Assembly: GCF_000699445.3 (NCBI RefSeq)
Contig: NC_067195.1
Coordinates: forward strand, 85,942,569-86,006,568
Reading direction: 5' to 3'
Source: Schistosoma haematobium
Taxonomy: Eukaryota > Platyhelminthes > Trematoda > Strigeidida > Schistosomatidae
DNA length: 64,000 bases
The position numbers were made by a program, and so were the translations under genes. Of the stretch, positions 33,601 to 45,600 are shown in pieces; the stretch's first letter is position 1, and every line of letters begins with the position of its first letter. A model generated the notes under the pieces. That model was given only the letters and a program-made list of their open reading frames with translations. It searched no databases and was not told the origin of the DNA.

Positions 33601-36600
33601 GGAATACGCTGAGAAAAAAAAACAAAAGTTAACTAACTTATCATAGATAACTATTTCATTTATTCAATAACCAACTAACTAACCAACTATCAACAAAATT
33701 CCATTGACAATCAATCAATAATTGAACATAAAACAAAAGGAGTAACAATGTAACGTTTTAATGAACACTGTCATATAATCATTGCTCGCTTTTCTTTTTT
33801 CGAGTCTTATCGATTTATTTTTAAGAAAAGCAAAAGTTGAATAAAGAAGTTTTTCTGTTGCCTAGATGATTGAAACAAAAAGTGTGATAAAGTATCACTT
33901 CACTGATTTTTTGCATGTAAACTATTGAAAAAACAAAATTGAACAAAGAATATTTAAATATGCATTTGAGTAGTATATGATAAAGGAACCGAGCTATACT
34001 GGCTGGAACAATAGTTCCCCAAGGTCCTACCATGTCAGACAGGTCTATTGTAGAGCGGTAAGACTAAAAGCAACAAACCCAAGGTCTGATGGTGAAGTAG
34101 TACTGCTGACTGTACAGAGGTGTGAAGGCAGTAAAGTGTTTCCTCCAGACAACCAGCATAGCATCGATGCTCCTTCCCACAAGGAGGGGTGGAGTTAGAA
34201 AAGGTCGACCCTAAAAATGCACACCTCACCTTACCTCACGGATATCCGTCTCCGGCGGTAAGGTCCCAAAAAGTACGGAGCTAACACAAAAATTACTCAT
34301 AAAAAGGTCGTGTGTGACCGACCTCAAGCAGTTGTCCGTTGGGCACTGCGGTCACGCTCCCAGGTCACTAAGACCACCTCTAATCCAATTTCCTTTTCAG
34401 GTACCTCCAGAAGAACCCTTCCACGGTGTGGGCAACCGAGAAGTGATAACCGCCCTCATACCTTTAACAGCACTCAAGACCACTGTATTCATAACTAATA
34501 TATGATTAAGTCATTACAGTTAGATAAGATATACTTCTGCCTATTATGGAGTGAGTGCCTTACTAGTCTGATACTGTTCAAGTATGTAGAACTTTTCACC
34601 TCTTCCAGAACTTCTCCATCAAAATGTGATTTTATTGCTACTTGGTGTGTGTTGTATTTCTGAATGTAGTAACATAGGAAAAATTAACAGAAGCACAGAA
34701 ATGGTGTTCTTTTTTAAGAAACTGAAAATGCACTTATTGAGAACTGGAATTTTTATCGAGAAGATGTTTTGCGTGATCTGATAAGTTATATTGTTGAAAT
34801 AGAGGTGACATTTACTTCGAAAGAAGTCAAGTAAATGATCAACAAAGAAGGAGTCAAAATAAAAGTATAACTGAAAAATTGAAGGTTCAGATCATGGTAG
34901 AAGTTAAATGGCTTTACTTTACATACGTAGTTCTGACTTATCTAAACATATGGGAAAAGCTTCGGCAATTAGAATCTCACCATCTCTGGTAATTTTCTAC
35001 TTACCTTTTGGATGACTTTAAAAGTTGTATCTGTTTTGATTGGATGACCCTTGTTCACGAGCTGACAGAACTAACTTCAATTAATTAATGATAAGACGCG
35101 AATATATTTGCAAAGCATCAATGACTCCTTTCATACGGATGATTTTCATTGAAAGTCAGAAATCCATTTCAGTACGGATATCTAGTGAAAAGAACGATTA
35201 ATTTTTGTCCGTGTACGCTTTTGGTGATTGTTCAATTTTATTGAAATCATTTACTGATCAATATTAGTCCACCACTGAAAACCTGGAAGTATTGGTCAGC
35301 CGATTCGTCCTAGTATGAAACCTCTCAGCAGTGCACATCCACGATCCCACACTCGAGACTCGAACCCGGGACCTATGAGTGCTTAATCGCTAGATTAATT
35401 AGCTAACATTGATTAACTTTAATGTCTTACTGCGTGGTCATCTTTTATTGTCTTCGGTGGATAACTGACTTACACCTGATACGGTTGAATTCAACTGGTC
35501 GCAGCTTCTCACTAGAACTCCATAAATCTCCTCTCGGGCACGTGATGATTATCAGTACTGTGCTCACTAGTGAATAGTTTCGAGAGGGAATTCTCTCTAT
35601 GTCACGATCATCGTTCTAGTGAAAAGCCTCAATCCGTAGATTTCAGTCGTGTCAGATGTAGTTTTATAAGAATCATTCAATATCAATCAAATTACATACT
35701 TGAATAATTTAAAAACTTTTTTCAGCGTTTAAATATGCAAAATAGAAAACAATGTAAAGAGAAAAATGATGATAATGATAGTGATGATGACGCAATGGGA
35801 AAGAATCATCAATCTCATATCAAACAACATTTATCAATCAGTCAATTAGAAGCTAGAAAAGCTGAATTAGAACAATGGCGTAATCAAAGAGAAGAAATAA
35901 AGAAACAAGAAGAATTATTAAAGAAAAAAATTGAAAATCAATCAAAACAAGCTGAATTAGAATTGAAACGAAAAAGACAGGTATAGTTTTTTCATGACTA
36001 AATGGTTCAGCAGATAACCCAGTCTATTGCTTTTAAGTTATTTTACTAGCTTTAATGGACTTTAATGGATGATAACAGAAGGAACATGGGTATTATTTCT
36101 TTAGTGTATATCAATGGGAAGTGATACTCAAAAACTGAGGTATTTCTAAGTAAAGATGAATAGTAGAATCCAGGACGCGTGTTTCGTCCTATTTGGGGAC
36201 TCGTCAGCTGGATGTACCTGCATCCTAGAGTTGATGTTCACCCTTGGAATCAAACACAGTACCGTTCGCTTCAAACTCCGTCACATCATTCATTTAGCTC
36301 CTGAGTCCTGATAGCCATCTGCTTTTGCAATAGGGTGAAGTTATATTCACATGGTGTTGTTTAATTATATCTTTCCACTATCCATCTTTGCTTATAAAAC
36401 TTGTAACTCCGGGCAATATCGAAGCAGTCCGCACAGGATGCACATATGTCAAAAAGAGACTGATCAATTGCAGTCCATCTGAGTGTTGTAAGAGGTATTT
36501 AGGAACGTGTCATTTCCAAATAAGTCATACTGTATAACAATTAAGTGTAGGCTATGATAACCTGCGAATATTACATCATAATGTGAAATAAAACTGTTTA

Positions 36601-39600
36601 TTGATGAACAGAGGAGTTTTTGATCCATTGACTTTGTAATTTTCCAGTATTGCTGAAAGCACTGGAAATCCGCTATTTCCATGCCAGAGATTTCCTAACC
36701 ACCTACTTTCGTTTTATAAAAGTTATCATTGCTACATATGCTGGTGTTTTCTTTGTTGTTGTTAAAGGAAACGGCTTACTGAAATCACAATTCAATGGAA
36801 TAGGGAGTACATCTGTGATATCTGACTTAAATTTCCATATTTTTCAACTTACTGGTACCTTATTGATTAGGCTGTCATCTTAAAACTTCAAAGAGTAACA
36901 GTTCTACTCAACTTAATTAAATCGAGTTTAGAAAAAAAGATCAACCATACCACTATCCATAGATTGTGAAATATCAAATCAGTATACTTAACAGTCAACA
37001 TTGTAGAGTCAGTTAATTAAAACAAATTTTAATTCATAATTGGAAAACAAAAAGTTTAAGGTTCGAAACTGTCAACCAATAATCGATACAATCAAGAACG
37101 AGTCAAGTTGTATTGATTTGTTATATCCTCAATGCAAACCGATCAATACTTTTTTTATCATGTTCATTTACATACATTCAACGTTGAAGTTCAATTCTAG
37201 TGACAGTGTTGTCGTGTTTTTTCCTATTGTATTCCAAACATTATGCATACCTACTTACTTATGCCTGTTACTCTCAATAGGGTATAGGCCGCCCACCAGT
37301 ATTCTCCAACCCTATCTGTCCTGGGCCTTCCTTTCTAGGTCTATCAAATTTTCTTTCATTTTTCTCATGTCTGTCTCCATTTCTTGGCGTAATGTATTCT
37401 TTGATCTTCCTCCTCCTGAAGCTCCTCTGGAGCTACTGCCGGCCCCAGACCCGGATAAAGAAGGAGGGTTGGGTATGGGGTTACCGAACTCATCCCGTAG
37501 AAAACTAGCTCGCTAAGAAAACACTAACATATATTTTGTGTATTTGTTATTATTCAAGGCGAAAATTCAACATAAAATCTCTTTGTATAAACAAGAGAAA
37601 ATGGCCAAGAAATTAACTACCCTCCATCAATTGAAGATTCAAACAGAAATGGAACAACTAAGCCGTCAACAAAAAATTAATGAAGCCGCTAGTCGAATTG
37701 AACAGAGAGTAAACTGGGTTTTTTTAAATTCTTTTTGTATTTGTGACTTACTAATGATTCTATACTGTTTTGTATTTCCTAATAATGGCACCATAATGAA
37801 AATCTTCATGTCAGCATTCTATTATCTTAAGAATAATATTGTCACAAAAAATATATATATCAGAAGGGGCCTTGTGGGGATTTTAGTAATTTTAATAGTT
37901 GAGATTATGAATCAATTGAAGATAGACCACCATGGAAAACTCCAAAGCACCAGATGGCTTGTTGTGGGATTTCTCAGCAGTGTGAATTCATGATCTCGCC
38001 TCGCCATATAAGAGTCCAATACCTATCAGTCTGGCACGCAAGCGTCTAACCACTAGATCACTGAGCCGGCATCCAACGGTGTTAATGCCTAAATCCAACC
38101 AATCCACGAAACTGAGCAGCACATCCACCGTTGTCATCAGTAAGTAACTATCTCACAACAGACCCGATTGAACTCTACTGGTCACTGCTTCTCACTAGCT
38201 GAGTACTGAAGAAGTTTTTCTGAAACCACGTGCACCATTCAAACTGGCTGCCGTCAACGCTCGCACACTTATGCAGGTTGGACAACAGAAAGGGCTGGCT
38301 ATGTCTTTGGAAAGTCTTAATATCGATGTTTGCTGTCTATCTGAGACCCGTATTCAAGACTCTGGTGAAGTACAACAAATTCGCTCACCAACTGTCGCTT
38401 CGAAAGCTTGTTTTACGTGCGTTTGTCCGGGGACCCTGTGGCATCTTCGTCTGGTCTACTGGCGTTGGTGTCGCACTAAGCGCTAGAGCTGAGGCAGCAC
38501 TAGTCGATTGGATCCCCATTAACAGTCGGTTATGTGCTGTTAGATTAGAGTTCCATCAAAGTGAGAAGAAATCGGCGTGAGAAACGATGTCTTTTCGTCA
38601 TCTCCGCCTATGCCCCGACAGATTGCAGCCCGGATGCAATCAAGGATGAGTTTTACCACCAGTTATCTGTTCTTCTCCAGAAAGTGCGCTCGACAGATAT
38701 TGTAGTACTAGCCGGAGACTTTGTAGTGTTAGTCATTAATTTTAGCCCATAATATATCTTATTCTAGTTTCCGGACATTCCATTCTATTCATTCTACTTG
38801 AGTCATGTTTTGACCTTGTTAATTATTCGCTTGTCAGTTTTGACTGTTTTTATATGAGCGTATATGTGTGTGCCCATCTTATCGCATTAATCACATGTCT
38901 GTAGTTTATTTTGTCTGACTATAAATATTGAGTAACGCTTAATTAAAATGGAGTTGGCTTCCCAGCCATCTTCCATACGTGTCATTTTTGCTTTGCTATG
39001 CTTCATTCGCTTCGTGTACGAAATATATGTATTCTTAAGTCAATTCTCGTAATTCGACTTATTTAATATCGTTATTGGATAACGCGATTTACGTCGACGA
39101 TGAAACACGAGAATAAGGTGATAGCAAACATTCGTACACTCTAAATTGGAGTCAGATCCACGGGCCATTACAACTTGAATGCTCAGGTAGGGAGTCTAGG
39201 CACAGAAGAGAGTCGTTTAGGTGGCACAGTCATCGCCGATGTGCCACCTGGCGTCCTCCCTCTGCATCTCAAGCCTGGACTCAGATTGATCACATCGCGA
39301 TCATCTACCGCTGGTGTGGTTGTGTACAAGATTGCCGTTCCTTTTGGAGTACGTATCTGGACTCTGACCATGCCTTGGTCTGCGCCAATCTTACCTTACT
39401 TTTCAGTGGACAACGAAGTGACCGTCACCAACGGATTGATGTTGGCAAGCTGGTTGCAACTTCTGTTGCAAGTAAGTATCGAACCGAGCTAGCTTCTAGG
39501 CTAGCTACCATTCCACCGAAAAGCATAGATGAGCATTGGTTGCAATAGCATGACGCCATGAAAATGGCGGGTACAATCAGTTGTGGGTTTGCGAAACGTC

Positions 39601-42600
39601 CCGCTTATAAGCACTGGGTTTCTACAGGTTCCTTACAACTCGTTGAAGCCCGTCGGTCTACTCCGGGTGACCGTCAGTTTGACCAAAAACGAAGGATGTT
39701 ACGTAATGGAATTGGGCAAAGCTTGCTTAAGAACCAAGAAGCCTGGCGGTCGGAGCGTGTTAATGAGCTGGAAGCAGCAGCTGCATCTGGTAATTACCGG
39801 AAGCTCTTCCAACTCATCCGAGCCACTGGCAGCAAGAAGTCTGGTGTGAGCGAAACAATCTGCGAGGATGACGGAATGCCAATCACTAAGATCAATCGAC
39901 GTCTTGGACGATGGGCAGAATTTTTCGAAGGGCAGTTCAGCTGGCCTGCTGCTCCGGCAACATCGGTCAGACTGTCCTGCCCTCCATGGCCGGTGGCGAC
40001 TGATCCACCAAATGAGGTGGAAGTCCGCAAGGAACTCCAACTCTTGAAGCGTTACAAATCACCTGGCCCAGATGACTTACCTCCGGCTCTTTTTAAAGAT
40101 GGTGGTGACTTTTTGACTAAGGAATTGACGACGTTGTTTACAAAGGTTTGGGAACTAGAGAGTGTACCAACGGCATGGAATGAGTCAATAGTTGTCCCTA
40201 TCTTTAAAAAGGGTTCACGTCCTTCCTGTAACAACTATCGGGGGATAAGTCTACTTCCGATTGCGTCCAAGCTATTGGCTTCCATCATACTTCGTAGGTT
40301 GTTCAAAACCCGAGAAAGATTGACTGGCGAGGAGCAGGCTGGGTTTCGTTCTCACGATTCCTCTTCAACTTCGCCATCGACGACATTCTGGAGACAGCTC
40401 TGATGAATGTAAGTAATGGTGGTGTGGATCTGTTGCCTGGAGAAAGACTTCTCGACCTTGAGTATGCGGACGATATTGTCTTACTGTGCGATAATGCCCA
40501 AGGCATGCAATCCGCACTTAATCAGTCGGCAATCAATGTCCGTATGTACGGTATGTGCTTTGCACCTTCGAAGTGCAAAGTACTTCTACAAGACTGGCAG
40601 GATTCTGATGCTGTACTCACTTTGGGTGGTGAGCAAATAGAAGTAGTCGAGAAGTTCGTGTATCTGGGTAGCTGCATAAGTGCTGGTGGGGGTGTGAGTG
40701 ATGAGATCAATGCACGTATAGTGAAAGCCCGAGCGGCTTATGCCAATCTGGACCACCTTTGGCGCCTTCGTGATGTTAGTCTGGCTGTAAAACGTCGGAT
40801 CTACAACGCGTCGGTGAGAGCAGTTTTGCTCTATGCTTGCGAAACCTGGCCTCTCCGAGTTGAGGACGTAAGACGACTCTCTGTGTTCGATCATCTTTGT
40901 CTCCGAAGGATTGCTGGCATCCAGTGACAACACCATGTTAGTAATGCAGAGGTTCGGCATCGTGTGTTCGGGCACAGAGACGATGATGCAATTGGCGTCA
41001 CCATCTTGAAACACCGACATCGGTGGCTTGGACATGTTCTACGAATGTCATCCCAGAGAATTCCACGTCGTGCATTATTTGCCGACTGTGGGACTGATTA
41101 GAAAAATCGGGGAGGTGGTCAGTATATGACATGGTGTCGTGGCATGAAAGAAAGCTGTAAGGGACTGGCTTCTGTTGGTCCTTCACGACTCCCTGGCTGG
41201 GGTCCGAGAGATGGTGCTACACAGTGGTTAGAGACGTCATCAGATATGGCTTAGAATAGAAGCCAGTGGCGATCCTGCTGTAACCTTTTACTTTCCTCAT
41301 AAAAGGTGGTTGTATCTCCCTTAACTGAAGGATTTCTTCTGATTGTACCTTCCCGTTCCCCCATTTTTACGATTATTATAACACCACCTTACATCAATCT
41401 CTTCGTTATCATTCTCTCTTTTTTTCCTTCCCCTTAAATTCTCATTGTTTTGTGTGGCGCATATATATTTGGTGCCCCTTTTGTACCAATATTTATGTGT
41501 TCAAATAAATAAATAATAATAAGCTTCAATTGACTCATGATCTCAACTATTAAAATTACATATGAAATTATTAGTTATTTTGTTAACTACATAAATCATG
41601 ATGAAAAACAAATTTATTACCAACACACGTCAATATATCGAGTCCCGAGTACGGTGTCGTGGATACGCACTGCTGAGAGATCTTTTACTAGAACAGAAGT
41701 GGTTATCCAATGCTTCCAGGTATTCAATGATTGTCTAACATTAATCAGCTTATGATTTCCACAAAAATTCAATATGTCTAGCTAAAAATAATCAATCAAT
41801 TATGCTTCCTAATAAAGCGAATTGATAATGATATATATATATCATATTGGAATTGAAATGTCTAGCTGTCATATCAGATTATACATATATATTCCCTAGT
41901 TTGAAATGAACCGTATTTATTCCTATTGAGATACATATTTAGCATAGTTCCAATATAAACACAAAACATTTGGCTCGGATACGAGTACCAGGAAAATGTG
42001 ATTAACTATAGGATGGTATCACATATTACTATTGATGATTGTTAATTACAACAATAATCATAATCATAAATAAACTAAACAAAAATGTTTTTGTAAATCT
42101 TGTCAATTATTTCCTTACGCATGTTACTCCTCGTGAAGGAGTATAGACCGCTCACCAGCATTGTAATAGTTTTAGTAGTTCTCCAAGTTTCAGCTCCGTA
42201 CAGTAGAACTGTGTTGACGTTCGTATTGAAGATTATAACTTTGATATTGGTTGAAATTTGTCAACTACTGTTTGTTTTCTTTTCTTTCCTAGACAATTAA
42301 TCAACTAAACCAATTATCTGCTCGCAAAAAAGCTAAAGAACAGTCAGAAATTCCTCGACAAGAATTATTAGAACGAATTCCAATACAGGTTAGTGACTAG
42401 TTGGTTACTCAATCTGATAAAACAGATCACAATCATACTTACTTACGCCTGTTACTCTTTGTAGAGGAGTATAGGCCGCTCACCAGCATTCCTCATCCAA
42501 CCCTGTTCTGGGTAATCCTTCCCAGCTCTTTCCAGTTGTTATTCATCCTCTTCATATCCGCTTCCGATTGCCGACGTTATGTGTTCTTTGGCCTTCCTCT

Positions 42601-45600
42601 CTCCCGCTTCCCTTCAGGATTCCAAGTTGGGGCTTGCCTCGTGATGCAGTTTGGTGATTTGCGTAATGTATGTCCTATCCATTTCCATCGTCTTTTCCTA
42701 ATTTCTTCTTCAGCTGGAAGTTGGTTTGTTCTCTCCCACAGAAGGCTATTGCTGATGGTATCCGGCCAATGGATGTTGAGTATCTTGCGTAGACAGCTAT
42801 TTATAAATACTTGTACCTTCTTGATGATGGTTGTTGTAGTTCTCCAAGTTTCAGCTCTGTACAATAGAACTGTTATGACGTTCGTATTGAAGATTGTGAC
42901 TTTGATATTGGTTGAAAGTTGTTTTGAGTTGCATATTGTTATATCCGAGTTGAGATTAAGTTACAGGTAACTTCCGAGGACTATTCATGGACTAATATTC
43001 TTATTGTATAACTACTCAACAATTACACTATGTATATTTATATTCCTCTTATTATAAGCTTTATTTTGACCTATAACTTATTATTGTACGATTTACGGTT
43101 CTTAAGTTATGTTCAGCTCATTAACTACTGCCTCCCACATTCACAGCCACTTTTTGGGCTTATTTGTGTACAAATATTATTTCCTATTTTATGGTACGTT
43201 GCGGTCTGTGTGATTGATATATAAACTAAGTATGCTTGAAATAAACGATCTGCTCTGATTCTGGTCTGATCTGCTCTGATTCGGAAGCTGGTATCTTGTT
43301 CTGGACTCAAGTGGAAGGGCTCGTAGGACATAGGACCAATAAGGACACTAAACTGCCCACACTGGTTAAACGTCATTGGTTGGCCTAGTGTGAAGATTCG
43401 TATAAGTCGTATCCGGATTGGTAGATAAGTCGTGTGATCGAAAAGTCAGACATCCAAGGTCATAACAATTGGCGACGGGGTTTTTGGCAAAAACAAAATA
43501 ATTGGGAGACGCAAGGTCATAACAACTGACGACGGGGATTTTGGTGGCAACAAAGAAATAATAATAATACAAGTGGTGACTCAGATTTTGGAAATAAATT
43601 AGCTGTATAATTGCCGGTGATTTTTGGAGCTAATATTATTGGCAACAAAAAAAAAAAAATGTCGATTTCTTTCGAACAGTTGCGGTTAATATTACAGCAC
43701 CAGCAGAAGATGTTTGCCTTGCAACAAGAGCTATTTATAACAGTTTTGGGCAGACTTTGCATTCAAGCAGAAAATAAGAAATCTATATATCATGCAGATA
43801 ATGGTGCAGCAATGGACAATTCAGAAGCATATCCTGTGGAGGATTCACATCCCCTTATACCTGAATCAGAACGTAATATTTGTAACGTATCCGGCTCACA
43901 GCAAGAAAATACTGTTCTAAATGCTCATGAAGTTGTGACAATACCAGATGATCAAGAACCAGATCCTGTAGATGAAGCCCAGAGTCCAGAATTGAATGAA
44001 ACGCTACTGGTTCTGTCTAGCTCTGAAAATAAACTCCAGCTCGAACAAAATTGTGATCCACGTGCTATTAGTCGAGAAAGCTGTGGGGACTCGTATTCAG
44101 AAAATAACTGGAGCAACACGATGAACCCAATTGTACCAGATGTTACTCGAAGTCACCGGAAGACAGAAATTGATATTGAGTCGACTTATCCGATTTCTAA
44201 TGACAATGTACCAAATATTGGTTCTCAGAATAATACATATAATTTTAATGAAACTTCTTATAACAATGAAGAAAATATGTCGGCTGTTTCAAATGATGGT
44301 CAAAAATCTAATTTAATTTTGTTAGGCGTTGACTTTCTTAATGACTCATTATCTACTAACGAGATTCATAATGAATTTGGAAGTAATGACCTCAAGTCGA
44401 TGGTCGTTCATCATCATCTAGTCATTTTTAGTGGATTCTCCAGTCAATACAAGAAACATGGTTTAAATAAAGTCCTACTAGTTGTAATTTGGAGCCATAA
44501 GGACCCAACATTATTTCGAGGAGGAGGAGAATGTCGAGGAATTTAAAGTCACATAATTCTTTTTTTTAATCAGAATCTAAAGTTGGAATTTTCAAAAAAA
44601 AAAAAGGGGGAGGTGTTATATCCGAGTTGAGATTAAGTTACAGGTAACTTCCGAGGACTATTCATGGACTAATATTCTTATTGTATAACTACTCAACAAT
44701 TACACTATGTATATTTATATTCCTCTTATTATAAGCTTTATTTTGACCTATAACTTATTATTGTACGATTTACGGTTCTTAAGTTATGTTCAGCTCATTA
44801 ACTACTGCCTCCCACATTCACAGCCACTTTTTGGGCTTATTTGTGTACAAATATTATTTCCTATTTTATGGTACGTTGCGGTCTGTGTGATTGATATATA
44901 AACTAAGTATGCTTGAAATAAACGATCTGCTCTGATTCTGGTCTGATCTGCTCTGATTCGGAAGCTGGTATCTTGTTCTGGACTCAAGTGGAAGGGCTCG
45001 TAGGACATAGGACCAATAAGGACACTAAACTGCCCACACTGGTTAAACGTCATTGGTTGGCCTAGTGTGAAGATTCGTATAAGTCGTATCCGGATTGGTA
45101 GATAAGTCGTGTGATCGAAAAGTCAGACATCCAAGGTCATAACACATATGTTGTTCAATTGTAGGAATGCGGCCCTTGCTTTGCCAACACCTGTATCTTC
45201 TGGATGATGGCTTTCGTAGTTCTCCAGATTTCCGCCCCATACAGTAGAACTGTCTTGACATTTGTATTGAAAATCCTGACCTTTATGTTATTTGACAGCT
45301 TTTTTTATTTCCAGATGTTCCTCAGTTGTAAATATGCTGCTCTTGCTTTACCGATCCGCGCCTTCACATCTGCATCAGACCCACCATGTTCATCTATGAT
45401 GCTGCCCAAATATGTAAAGGTTTTTACATCTTCCAAATCTTCTTCGTCAATTGTGATTTGATTGTTGTATGCTGTGTTGTATTTCAACATACACAAAGGG
45501 AAAACTAAGGTCCTCAAATTCAAAGCGGAGAACAGCAATCCAATCACTCTTCATGGCGAAACTCTGGAAGATGTAGAGTCCTTCACATACCTGGGAAGCA

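Larger units (their letters stand above)
42932..45149 (+). mobile_element. Non-autonomous LTR retrotransposon, young and structurally complete
   Basis: 5' LTR 42937-43467 and 3' LTR 44614-45144, both 531 bp and identical by eye (TGTTATATCC...GGTCATAACA). Target duplication CATAT at 42932-42936 and 45145-45149. A primer-binding-site candidate starts TGGCGACGGGG at 43470; a polypurine tract (A12, G5, AGG) at 44594-44613 abuts the 3' LTR. The ~1.15-kb interior has one frame (43659-44546) and no protease, RT, RNase H or integrase. It must be moved by another element. Identical LTRs mean recent insertion. Confidence 0.92.
42436..45188 (-). mobile_element. SR2-like LINE 3' copy, split by an LTR retrotransposon
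   Basis: The antisense copy runs from its ACTTACTTACG tail (42436) to 42936 and resumes at 45145-45188 after the LTR element. Outside the insertion, its ~345 bp of shared sequence differ by about one base from the oppositely oriented copy at 45690-46030. The coding C-terminus ([18 protein letters not shown]) is recognisable. Confidence 0.8.

Noticed and set aside
42436..42936. A simple one-step nested insertion explaining the whole 42436-46600 SR2 arrangement
   Set aside because: The sequence left of 42436 does not continue the older element found right of 45188, so a deletion or recombination must be invoked; only the LTR insertion and the 15-bp-flanked insertion are proven by duplications.
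44131..44316. A 61-codon frame overlapping the LTR element interior
   Set aside because: It is a shifted shadow of the main 43659-44546 frame.
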